DNA from: Chryseobacterium nakagawai | Lineage (GTDB): Bacteria > Bacteroidota > Bacteroidia > Flavobacteriales > Weeksellaceae | DNA length: 64,000 bases | Reading direction: 5' to 3' | Assembly: GCF_900637665.1 (NCBI RefSeq) | Contig: NZ_LR134386.1 | Span: 4,084,501 to 4,148,500 of the forward strand | Shown here: positions 54,367-63,115 of the stretch, piece by piece | Numbering within the stretch: position 1 is the first letter of the stretch | Layout of the letters: each line of letters begins with the position of its first letter | The notes under the pieces: model-generated | Told to the model about the DNA's origin: nothing | The model's database searches: none | What the model saw: only the letters and a program-made list of their open reading frames with translations | Made by a program: the position numbers and the translations under genes

Positions 54367-57300
54367 TTGAAACCAAACTTCCTTATTCCTACAAATTTTT
54401 TTGTGGTCAGAATTTCGACCCTTTCATTTGCCAACATGCAGCACCTGAATGATGCCATGATGGCAAAAGATATTCATGCGGTTAAAAGATATTTTGGGGA
54501 AACAATCTTCCTTAATGCCGTATATCTTGCTAGTAGAACTTTTTATTATACCGCTCTGGACTGGCTGAATGACAAGGAAACAGCATTTGATCCTTCAGAC
54601 CGTATTCTTCAAAGTTTATACAAATATTATTCCAGAATGTGTACCCGATGTACACCTTATGGGCTATTTGCAGGTTTTAATTCAGGAAAAACACACCAAG
54701 GAGAAACAAATATTCTATTAAAAAGTAATGATTATACTTTAAAAGTACGAACCGATGTCCTTTTTCTCAGAAAATTAAAAGATCTTATCATTGCAGAGGA
54801 TAACGAAAAAATCCCTTACTTTTTAAATAACACCCTTTATACCAGTGGGGATAACTGGAGATACATCAGCTGGAGTAAACGGTATGATTATGAAATAGCT
54901 GAAGTTCCCATCAATCCTATATTGAGTTCTATTATTGATCAGGCTCAAAACGGAACTACGATTTTAGAAATAAAAAATCTTATTTCACAACAGATATCAG
55001 GTATTGATGACCAAGAAATTATAGAGTACATCAACTCCCTGATAGAAAGTAAAATATTAGTGGATAAACTTCCACCTTATATGACAAGTCTGGAAGATCC
55101 ATTATCAGAACTCCAAAAATATCTTTCACAGTATGGGTATAAAACGGATTCATTGCAATCCATTGCAAAAATACAGAACAAAACATACGATATCTTTACA
55201 TCAGACCGTATCGTAGAAGAAATTGAAAACAAGGCTGAGGAATTTGCTGATATTATTGAAGAAAACAGGCAAATTGTTCAAATTGATTCTATTATCCCTC
55301 TAACAGAACAGTCCATAAACCAAAAGGTAATTTCTTTATTATCCAAAAGAACTGAAGAACTAATTCCGTTGGTTAAAAGTAAACCTCATCACAGGTTAAC
55401 AAACTTCACCAAAAGGTTTATCAGGAAGTTCGAATCAATGGAGGTTCCATTGGTTAAAGCTCTTGATCCGGACTTTGGTGTAGGATATGATTATCACATC
55501 AGTGGCAATCTTGAAGAGACCCCATTACTGGATGAGCTTTATTTTACTTTTGAAAGTCCTGAGAACCATGAAAGCGTACCCCCTATTGTCAGATTGGTTC
55601 TTGATAAATATATTCACTGTTTTTCCCCTGAAAACTTCACTCCTATCACCTTAACAGAACAGGATGTAAAAGAAGTAGGCAAAAAACAGGATCCCCCTCT
55701 GAATTTTGGCTATAACAACCATATTTTTGGTTCATTTATATGCAAATCTCAGCAGGATGTTGATAGTGGAAATTTTAAATTCCTTACCGTCTCTCCTATT
55801 CCTACTCCATTGGCTAATATTATATTATCAAGATTTGCCTATCATGATCCGGAATTGGCAGAGAACTTAAAAACAATTTCGGAAAAAGATTCCGAAGACC
55901 GCATTTATGTAGAACTCCTTCACCATAGAGAAGATAGGCTGGGTAATGTTTTACAACGTCCCAACTTTCATACCTATGAACTTCCTTATGCTTCGGAGAG
56001 TAAAAATAATGATGACTCCGTTATATTGATCAATGATATTTATATCCGTTTTGAAAACGGAAGATTAAAACTAAGATCAAAAAGACTAAACAAGGAAATA
56101 AAACCTAAATATACTAATGCCTATAACTATGGCGAAAACCAGCTGCCGGTTATCAAATTTTTAGGCGATTATCAATTCAGTGGGATTGATTTAGGATTTC
56201 TTTGGAATTGGGGATTCCTTGAAAAAAACAGTTTCCTTCCACGAGTAGAATACAAAGAATTTATCCTGTCTGAAGCCTGCTGGCGAATTGATATGGACAA
56301 AGAGATGACCGCTGAGAAATTGAAAAAGCTTGTCATCAACAAATGTATTCCTCAGTTCTGTACCATCAAAGAGAGAGATAATGTCCTGGTTTTGGACACT
56401 ACTAACGAAACCTGTCTCCACATTTTAGCCAGAAATATTACAAAGGAGGACATCTTCTTGTATGAGTATTTTGAACCTTTACAATTACCTGACGAAAATG
56501 GAAAGGCATTTGCTTCTGAATTTATCTTCCCTTTTACAGTAAAAGAAGAAAAAACTTCACCTGCCAATCATTTTTCCCATCACACTGAAACGAAGAAAAG
56601 AAAATATATACCGGGTGATGAGTGGAGTTTCTATAAGATCTACACCAGTCATAAATATGCAGATACCATCATCACAGAAGTTCTTGCAGACTATGTAGAA
56701 CATTTTGAGCAGGATGACTCTGAACACCCTTGGTTTTTTCTAAGATTTCAAGATCCTGAATATCATGTGCGTTTCCGTATCAAGAGAAAGATCAACGAAG
56801 AAAGCCTTCAGTATCTGAATAATAGACTTTCTGTGCTTTTGGAAAATGACATGATCAGCTCTTTTGAAATTGACACCTACAAACAAGAAATCGAAAGATA
56901 TGGTGCTGAAAATATAGAGCTTTCAGAGAAATTCTTTTATTATGACAGCTTAGCGGTAATGAACTTTCTTAAAATTGAAGATCTTAACGAAGAGATCAGA
57001 TGGAAAACAGGTGTTTTTTCACTCAATCAGCTGATGAATGATTTCCAGGTTTCATTGGATGATAGGATTCACCTATTTGAACAGCTCTACCAAACCTTTC
57101 TTCCTGAGCATGTGGATCATTCCAATCCGGAATATGTACAAAAATTTAAAAAATCAATCGATAAAAAATACAGAGATAACAGAGATTACCTGGAGGCTGT
57201 TCTCCGTCAGCATGATTACAGTGAAATAGAAGATTTCATTCAACCATTTATAACAAGGTCAGAGAATATTAGAGAACTAACCTCTCTGATAAAAAATACA

Positions 57301-57462
57301 AAATCAGGATCTTCCTACATTACCTTATTGCAGGACTATGTTCATATGAATATGAACCGTATTTTTTTAACAAAAGCAAGAATGCATGAATTCGTTATTT
57401 ACTTTTTCATGTTTAAAACCTACAATTCGATAAAACACAGAAAGCAAAATGCAGAAGCTTGA
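54367..57462 (+). CDS. lanB: Lanthipeptide dehydratase LanB (class I, full length)
   Basis: The 1031-residue enzyme uses glutamyl-tRNA to dehydrate Ser and Thr in the precursor core. The N-terminal glutamylation domain shows the LanB hallmark SRMCTRCTPYGLFAGFNSGK near 90-110. The C-terminal elimination (SpaB_C/thiopeptide-type) domain is visible from about 755: DEWSFYKIYTSHKYADTII and WFFLRFQDPEYHVRFRIK. Both halves are present, unlike split LanB systems. The start is a TTG at 54367; no in-frame ATG is near, so the exact N terminus is uncertain. It overlaps lanC by 14 bases. Confidence 0.93.
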   Translation: MKPNFLIPTNFFVVRISTLSFANMQHLNDAMMAKDIHAVKRYFGETIFLNAVYLASRTFYYTALDWLNDKETAFDPSDRILQSLYKYYSRMCTRCTPYGLFAGFNSGKTHQGETNILLKSNDYTLKVRTDVLFLRKLKDLIIAEDNEKIPYFLNNTLYTSGDNWRYISWSKRYDYEIAEVPINPILSSIIDQAQNGTTILEIKNLISQQISGIDDQEIIEYINSLIESKILVDKLPPYMTSLEDPLSELQKYLSQYGYKTDSLQSIAKIQNKTYDIFTSDRIVEEIENKAEEFADIIEENRQIVQIDSIIPLTEQSINQKVISLLSKRTEELIPLVKSKPHHRLTNFTKRFIRKFESMEVPLVKALDPDFGVGYDYHISGNLEETPLLDELYFTFESPENHESVPPIVRLVLDKYIHCFSPENFTPITLTEQDVKEVGKKQDPPLNFGYNNHIFGSFICKSQQDVDSGNFKFLTVSPIPTPLANIILSRFAYHDPELAENLKTISEKDSEDRIYVELLHHREDRLGNVLQRPNFHTYELPYASESKNNDDSVILINDIYIRFENGRLKLRSKRLNKEIKPKYTNAYNYGENQLPVIKFLGDYQFSGIDLGFLWNWGFLEKNSFLPRVEYKEFILSEACWRIDMDKEMTAEKLKKLVINKCIPQFCTIKERDNVLVLDTTNETCLHILARNITKEDIFLYEYFEPLQLPDENGKAFASEFIFPFTVKEEKTSPANHFSHHTETKKRKYIPGDEWSFYKIYTSHKYADTIITEVLADYVEHFEQDDSEHPWFFLRFQDPEYHVRFRIKRKINEESLQYLNNRLSVLLENDMISSFEIDTYKQEIERYGAENIELSEKFFYYDSLAVMNFLKIEDLNEEIRWKTGVFSLNQLMNDFQVSLDDRIHLFEQLYQTFLPEHVDHSNPEYVQKFKKSIDKKYRDNRDYLEAVLRQHDYSEIEDFIQPFITRSENIRELTSLIKNTKSGSSYITLLQDYVHMNMNRIFLTKARMHEFVIYFFMFKTYNSIKHRKQNAEA

Positions 57463-58672
57463 AATTCAAAATATTATCAATAACATTATAACGCAGATTG
57501 ATCAAAACATCTCCATTTTTTCAGATGCTTCGATAGAATATGGAAAAATGGGAGCTGCATTATTGTATTATTACGGTTACAAACATTTTGATAATAAAGA
57601 ATTTCTGGATAAAGGAGAACTGATGATTGAGGAATCTATTCAACTTATTTCTAAAATATCTAATGATGATGAATATATTCCAAAATACAAAGGAGACTCC
57701 GTTGCTCAAACGCTGGCAAGTTTTGGCAAAGGGCTGATGTTTATTCAAAATCATTTTGATCTTGACTATGATTTTTCCGAATATTATGAATACCTCAATG
57801 ATACGCTGCACGAAACGGTAAAGCAGGATCTGGCCAGGAAAGATTATGATTATTTCAGTGGAAGCCTTGCCAGTGGTTATTATTTTCTTAACCGGTATAT
57901 TCATGATAAAGATCCTTATGCCCAACAGGTTTTAAATGAAATTGCAGCTTCTATCATTAAGAATGCGGTTATTCTTAATCAGAAAGAAGTGTATTGGACT
58001 TCGCCAAGCTATAATAATCAAGTTTATCTGGGACTTTCCCATGGGTCAGCGATGATTCTCAATTTCCTGACTAAGATTTACGAACATGGAATTCTGGAAG
58101 CAGAGGAACAGAGATTCAAAGAAATCGTCTATAAGGCTGTTTATTTTTTAATGAAACAAAAAAGAAATCAAATCAATGGTTTTTTCCCCTATAGATACCC
58201 TAACGCTGAAGTAAATGAAACTCAGCTATCGATGTGTTATGGAGATCTTGGGATACTCTATGCATTATATAATGCTGTAAAAAGATTCCAACTGCAGGAA
58301 TTTGAAGATGAGGTTGTACAAATGTTGCATGAAAGCTCACAACGAAAACTAAAACACAGTCATACCCAGGATTCAAGTATTCTTTATGGCTGTTCCGGTC
58401 TTTATTATATGTTTGCTGATCTTTATAACAGAACTTCCGAAAAAATCTATGGCGAATCATCCCAGTATTGGTATGACCAGATCATTTCTTACTGGAATTC
58501 TGATAAAGAAACACTGGCAGGTTTTCAATTTGATTATGAAGACGATCAGCAAATTCACCCCTCAGCAAAGTATTCTTTCTTTTGGGGAATCGCCGGAATT
58601 GGAATTACCTTGATGCAAGGCAGCCAGAAAAAGCTCCCTTTTCCTCACGAATTATTATTAACTGGAATCTAA
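57449..58672 (+). CDS. lanC: Lanthionine cyclase LanC with altered zinc site
   Basis: The 407-residue protein has the LanC barrel pattern. GLSHGSAMIL supplies H198 (the catalytic His position of NisC), and MCYGDLGIL supplies C263 with Y264. LYGCSGLYYM supplies C315. In characterised LanC enzymes the third motif is C-H-G, giving the second Cys and the His zinc ligands; here it reads C315-S316-G, so the His ligand appears to be Ser. Either zinc is held by another residue, or activity is reduced. It overlaps lanB and ends two bases before the transporter start, so they are translationally coupled. Confidence 0.85.
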   Translation: MQKLEIQNIINNIITQIDQNISIFSDASIEYGKMGAALLYYYGYKHFDNKEFLDKGELMIEESIQLISKISNDDEYIPKYKGDSVAQTLASFGKGLMFIQNHFDLDYDFSEYYEYLNDTLHETVKQDLARKDYDYFSGSLASGYYFLNRYIHDKDPYAQQVLNEIAASIIKNAVILNQKEVYWTSPSYNNQVYLGLSHGSAMILNFLTKIYEHGILEAEEQRFKEIVYKAVYFLMKQKRNQINGFFPYRYPNAEVNETQLSMCYGDLGILYALYNAVKRFQLQEFEDEVVQMLHESSQRKLKHSHTQDSSILYGCSGLYYMFADLYNRTSEKIYGESSQYWYDQIISYWNSDKETLAGFQFDYEDDQQIHPSAKYSFFWGIAGIGITLMQGSQKKLPFPHELLLTGI

Positions 58673-58676
58673 GATT

Positions 58677-60884
58677 ATGAAATTCATTCCTCAACATGAT
58701 CAGATGGATTGCGGACCGGCTTGTCTTTCCATGATTGCCTCTCATTACGGGCGAGATATAAGCCTGCAATATATACGGGACAGATCTTATCTTACCCGTG
58801 AAGGAGTTTCGTTGCTTGGTTTGCAGGAAGCGGCTACAGAAATAGGATTTGAAACCATGGGCGTTCAGTTACAGGTTGAAGATTTGGAAGCCCTTCCACT
58901 CCCTTGTATCATCCATTGGAATCAAAATCATTTTGTTGTTTTACAAGGGATAAAAAAAAGGATATTCAGTAAGAAAAAAAGGTACAAAATTGTTGATCCC
59001 GGTCATGGGTTCATCTCTTTTAATGAAGATAAATTTAAAAAAAGTTGGGTAGATGATGCAGAATCCGGCATCGCATTACTTCTGGAACCGGAGGAGAAGT
59101 TTTATAAAAACACCAATCAGAATACCCAGGACCCTATTTCCTATAAAGAATTGGTTTCTTACCTCATGCCTTATAAAAAGCAACTGGTTTTACTATTCTT
59201 TTTACTGATACTGGGAGCTTCAACAACACTTATTTTCCCTATTCTTACTCAAAAGCTTATAGATAATGGAGTCAATAAAAAGAATATCAATCTGATTGGA
59301 ATCATCCTGTTGGCCCAATTAGCTTTTTTTTCAGGAAACATCATATTCGAAATTATCAGAAACTGGATTACGCTGAAGATTGGAACCAAAATCAGCATCC
59401 AAATTATATCAGATTTTCTCAAAAGGCTTTTACGTCTTCCAATAAAATTTTTTGACACCCGTCTCTTAGGGGACTTTAGTCAGCGTATTCAGGATCATGA
59501 GAGAATAGAACAGTTCTTAACATCCCAAAGTATTCTGACCTTATTTTCTTTAATCACATTTTCTGTCTTCTTCGGAGTCTTATGTTACTACGATTACAGA
59601 ATTATGCTCGTATATATTGTTTTAACCTCTATCTCTGTAGTGTGGTCACTTTTCTGGCTGAAAAAGAGAGAGATTATAGATTATTTTAAATTTCATCAGC
59701 GTGGAGAAAATCAAGAAACCATTTATGAAATCATCAATGGTGTTTCTGAAATGAAATTAAATAATTATGAAGAACTGAAAAGAAAAGAATGGGAAAATAT
59801 ACAACAGAAACTCTTTAAAACGAATTTGAGAATTCTGAAAATCAATCAAATTCAACTGTCTGGTTTTGAAATCCTTAACCAGTCTAAAAATATTCTTGTT
59901 ACGTTTCTTGCAGCCTATTTTGTGGTGATTGATTCGATGTCTTTGGGAACCTTATTAAGTATCTCTTACATTATAGGACAGATGAATAGTCCTGTTAATC
60001 AGTTAGTCAATTTTTTCCGCTCTTTACAGGAAGCTAAACTGAGTCTTACCAGGCTTAATGAAGTTCAGAACCATCCTCAGGAAGAGCAGATTGGACTACA
60101 GGACTTGCGTATTCATCATTCTGTTTTTACAGAAAACGGAACTCCATACGGAATTCGTTTTGATAAGGCATCCTTTCAGTATGAAGGCCCCAAATCACCA
60201 TTTGTACTAAAAGATATTGATCTCTTTATTCCTCAGGGTAAAATAACGGCTATCGTAGGTGCAAGTGGCAGTGGCAAAACAACACTGATGAAACTTCTTT
60301 TAAAATTCTATGATCCTACAGCTGGAAAAATATATTACAATGATCAAAACGTACACGACCTATCCCCTAAAAGCATAAGGGAAAACAGCGGAACCGTAAT
60401 GCAGGACGGATTCATTTTTTCTGACACCATCGAACGTAATATTGCTACCGGAGATGAAGTCATTGATGATAACCGAATGCAGCATGCTATTAATGTAGCG
60501 AATATCAAAAGCTTTATAGATGAACTTCCCTTAGGTCTGCGTACAAAGATTGGTGCTGCCGGTAATGGAATATCCGGGGGACAGAAACAACGTATTTTAA
60601 TTGCAAGAGCTGTATACAAAAATCCGCATTATATCTTTTTTGATGAAGCTACATCAGCTCTGGATGCTGATAATGAAAGAATTATTCACAACAACCTTCA
60701 ATCATTCTTTATGGGAAAAACGGTAGTTATTATTGCTCACCGCCTGTCTACCGTTAAAAATGCAGACCAGATCATTGTTCTTAAAAACGGTCATATTGTG
60801 GAGCATGGAAATCACAGACAATTGGTAGATACAAAAAAGGAATACTACAATCTGGTTAAGAATCAATTGGAATTGGGAAATTAA
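58677..60884 (+). CDS. lanT: C39-peptidase ABC transporter (LanT)
   Basis: The 735-residue protein cleaves the leader after GG and exports the peptide. The C39 peptidase domain (1-about 130) has C12 in QMDCGPACLSMI, H85 in NQNHFVV and D107 in KIVDPGHG, a complete catalytic triad. A six-helix membrane domain follows (about 160-440). The nucleotide-binding domain has Walker A VGASGSGKTT, signature ISGGQKQR and Walker B YIFFDEATSALDA. It fits the double-glycine leader of the upstream precursor exactly. It is the last gene of the lanthipeptide set; about 270 bases follow before the next gene. Confidence 0.93.
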   Translation: MKFIPQHDQMDCGPACLSMIASHYGRDISLQYIRDRSYLTREGVSLLGLQEAATEIGFETMGVQLQVEDLEALPLPCIIHWNQNHFVVLQGIKKRIFSKKKRYKIVDPGHGFISFNEDKFKKSWVDDAESGIALLLEPEEKFYKNTNQNTQDPISYKELVSYLMPYKKQLVLLFFLLILGASTTLIFPILTQKLIDNGVNKKNINLIGIILLAQLAFFSGNIIFEIIRNWITLKIGTKISIQIISDFLKRLLRLPIKFFDTRLLGDFSQRIQDHERIEQFLTSQSILTLFSLITFSVFFGVLCYYDYRIMLVYIVLTSISVVWSLFWLKKREIIDYFKFHQRGENQETIYEIINGVSEMKLNNYEELKRKEWENIQQKLFKTNLRILKINQIQLSGFEILNQSKNILVTFLAAYFVVIDSMSLGTLLSISYIIGQMNSPVNQLVNFFRSLQEAKLSLTRLNEVQNHPQEEQIGLQDLRIHHSVFTENGTPYGIRFDKASFQYEGPKSPFVLKDIDLFIPQGKITAIVGASGSGKTTLMKLLLKFYDPTAGKIYYNDQNVHDLSPKSIRENSGTVMQDGFIFSDTIERNIATGDEVIDDNRMQHAINVANIKSFIDELPLGLRTKIGAAGNGISGGQKQRILIARAVYKNPHYIFFDEATSALDADNERIIHNNLQSFFMGKTVVIIAHRLSTVKNADQIIVLKNGHIVEHGNHRQLVDTKKEYYNLVKNQLELGN

Positions 60885-61057
60885 GACCTACTTTCCTTTA
60901 TTTTCGGTTTCGAATAATTCCAATTTCATTTTTCATCTACTTGACCATTACATTTAGAAAATTACATTATTTACTCTTAACGATCTTCTTTATCTCCAAC
61001 ATCTGCACGAGATAATTCCTCAAATCAACATTCAGATCAAATCATAAGCGTTGTCGT

Positions 61058-61073
61058 TTACGGGTTCCCGTAA
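61058..61073. repeat. Seven-base perfect palindrome upstream of the three-gene set
   Basis: TTACGGG and CCCGTAA flank a two-base TT centre, about 85 bases before the ATG at 61157 in the otherwise featureless gap after lanT (60885-61156). A TAGTTTCG box at 61095-61102 is a poor -7 candidate. The palindrome could be an operator. Confidence 0.4.
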
Positions 61074-61156
61074 TATTCCTCAGCCTGTTGTTCGTAGTTT
61101 CGGGCATTATAAAACAAAGTGTTTTTTATAACCTCATTCAAAACAACAGATACATT

Positions 61157-62185
61157 ATGAATAAAAAAACAACTCCTGCAGATCTCTTTTTGGGAATTCT
61201 TGCCTTATTACTCATCAGCGTAAGTTTTTACCAAACCTGGCTTGGATTACAACAGATCTTTGGCCCCGCATCATTTGTCATTGCTTTGGTATTATCACTG
61301 CTGCTCCTCTTCCTATGCTGGATGCTGAGAAATGCCAAAATGGAAGGTAAACCTACCGGAAGCCTGGTGGGGATTTACATTTTCATTGCTTCTTTCTGTT
61401 TCATAGCCAATTTTAATGCCCTTTATACCAGGTTTATGAAAACAGATATTTATACGGATGAACTTCGTGACATCAATAAAAATTTCACGACTCTTGAAAA
61501 TGATGTAGAATCGAAATTAAGCTATAAGTATAATAAAGCGACTACCCAGAATATTGAGATCAAGAAAAAACAGATGATGGAACAGATCAAAGATCCCGGT
61601 AATAAAGGAATTGGAACCCGTGCTCAATTATTGATTAAAGATATTGAAAGGTTAACGGGGCAAAAGGTAGATTTACTGACTCCTGTTGGGGAAGACTATG
61701 AAGATCTTGCAGAAAGAATGGGAAAACAGATCGACAATATTGTATCTGATCTTTCGCCTGAAGAAAAAGCACTAAAAACTGACATCAATAATACAGCTTT
61801 TAAGTGGAATAAAAATATTCAGGAACTGCTTCTTTTGTCTAAAAAGGATAAAGACGGATTGTCTCAGGGGCTCATTGATGAATCTCTTTCTGATTATAAT
61901 AAACTGGGAAGCAGAGCACAAACTGTTCTTGGAAATGATAAAATACATTTTGAACCGGTTGTTTCAAAAACCCAACAAGTAGGAAAAATCGGTTTTGCGT
62001 TTGAGCATACCATTAAAAATTTTGGAATGTACCAGTTTGTAGTATTGGCAGGCTGTATTTTACTTGATTTTGTGATTGTGATTATCATTTTACTGGTTAC
62101 AGATTCAGGAAACTACAATGGAAATAATAATAGAAGTGTCTTCACCAATAAAAGAAGCGGTAAAACCATCATCCCTAACAACTAA
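61157..62185 (+). CDS. Membrane protein, first gene of a three-gene set
   Basis: The chosen ATG at 61157 (MNKKTTPADLFLGILALLLI) gives 342 residues; a TTG frame begins 23 codons earlier. Three N-terminal membrane helices (about 10-30, 36-56 and 68-88), a soluble region of about 200 residues with coiled-coil character (DELRDINKNFTTLENDVES), and a last helix near 300-325 followed by an Asn- and Arg-rich tail are visible. No family is recognised. It ends three bases before the P-loop gene, so the genes are coupled. Confidence 0.7.
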   Translation: MNKKTTPADLFLGILALLLISVSFYQTWLGLQQIFGPASFVIALVLSLLLLFLCWMLRNAKMEGKPTGSLVGIYIFIASFCFIANFNALYTRFMKTDIYTDELRDINKNFTTLENDVESKLSYKYNKATTQNIEIKKKQMMEQIKDPGNKGIGTRAQLLIKDIERLTGQKVDLLTPVGEDYEDLAERMGKQIDNIVSDLSPEEKALKTDINNTAFKWNKNIQELLLLSKKDKDGLSQGLIDESLSDYNKLGSRAQTVLGNDKIHFEPVVSKTQQVGKIGFAFEHTIKNFGMYQFVVLAGCILLDFVIVIIILLVTDSGNYNGNNNRSVFTNKRSGKTIIPNN

Positions 62186-62188
62186 GCC

Positions 62189-63115
62189 ATGGAAACTCAA
62201 GATCATTTAAAACCTCTTTCTTTTGAGACAGAGGAAGCATTGAAACCGTTATCATTTGATTTTCAAAATGATACTAAAACAGACTTTGTTCCGATTGCCA
62301 AAACCATTTCTAATGACATCAGGAATAAAGACAGTAATTTTGTCTTTTTCTTCGGAACAGCAGAGTCCGGAAAATCTGTGATTCTCTCCTCAATGCTTTA
62401 CTATCTAAGATCGTATGCTGGCGTTCTGAGACCCAAACTGGGAACTCCCAACTCTAAAGAAGCTAATGTTTTGCTTTCAGATTTTTTTGAAAATATCAGG
62501 CAAGGTGTGCTTCCCAACAGAACAACGAGAGATCAGGTGACCCGTCTGGATCTTGTTTTTGAACCAAATAACCGATCTAAAAGAGTGGTTCCTATGGATC
62601 TTACGTTTCTGGAAACTTCCGGGGAAAATCACAACGATATCCGAAGAGGCGGAAGCTATCACAGCAGTATAGAAACCTTTCTGAATGCCAATATCCCGCT
62701 TACTTTTATCATTGTAACCAGTTATGAAACTGCGTATAAAGATGATTCTTTAATCAATGAATTTCTGGATGAGCTGGAAAGAAAAGGTAAGAATTTAAAA
62801 TCGGTGAATGCTATTCTGGTTATTTCCAAGTGGGACAAATCGGGAAGAATGGATGTGGAAAGTGCCGAAGCTCTTGATGCTTTTATTTCTGAACATCTTC
62901 CCATGACCTCACAGCGTATTGATACGTATGGATTAAGCAAAAGCTACTACACCATCGGAAGTATTCAGAATACCACCGGAAGTGAAAAAATTGACCTGTT
63001 GAATCTTTCTACGGCTGAAGTACTTGCAAAATGGCTCTACAGAAGTATTGTAGGTTATGATCTTGATTATGAAGGAACATTCTGGGAACGTATCAAATTT
63101 AGCTTTACAAATTAA
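62189..63115 (+). CDS. P-loop NTPase, probable GTPase-like protein
   Basis: The 308-residue soluble protein has a clear Walker A motif, FFGTAESGKSVIL near 55-67. LTFLETSGEN is a possible Walker B/switch region, and VISKWDKSG fits the guanine-specificity NKxD motif (here SKWD). This pattern suits a TRAFAC-like GTPase, though the G4 residue differs from the consensus. It lies between the membrane protein and the coiled-coil protein and overlaps the latter by one base (TAATG). The role is unknown; association with the membrane partner is inferred from the coupling. Confidence 0.7.
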   Translation: METQDHLKPLSFETEEALKPLSFDFQNDTKTDFVPIAKTISNDIRNKDSNFVFFFGTAESGKSVILSSMLYYLRSYAGVLRPKLGTPNSKEANVLLSDFFENIRQGVLPNRTTRDQVTRLDLVFEPNNRSKRVVPMDLTFLETSGENHNDIRRGGSYHSSIETFLNANIPLTFIIVTSYETAYKDDSLINEFLDELERKGKNLKSVNAILVISKWDKSGRMDVESAEALDAFISEHLPMTSQRIDTYGLSKSYYTIGSIQNTTGSEKIDLLNLSTAEVLAKWLYRSIVGYDLDYEGTFWERIKFSFTN

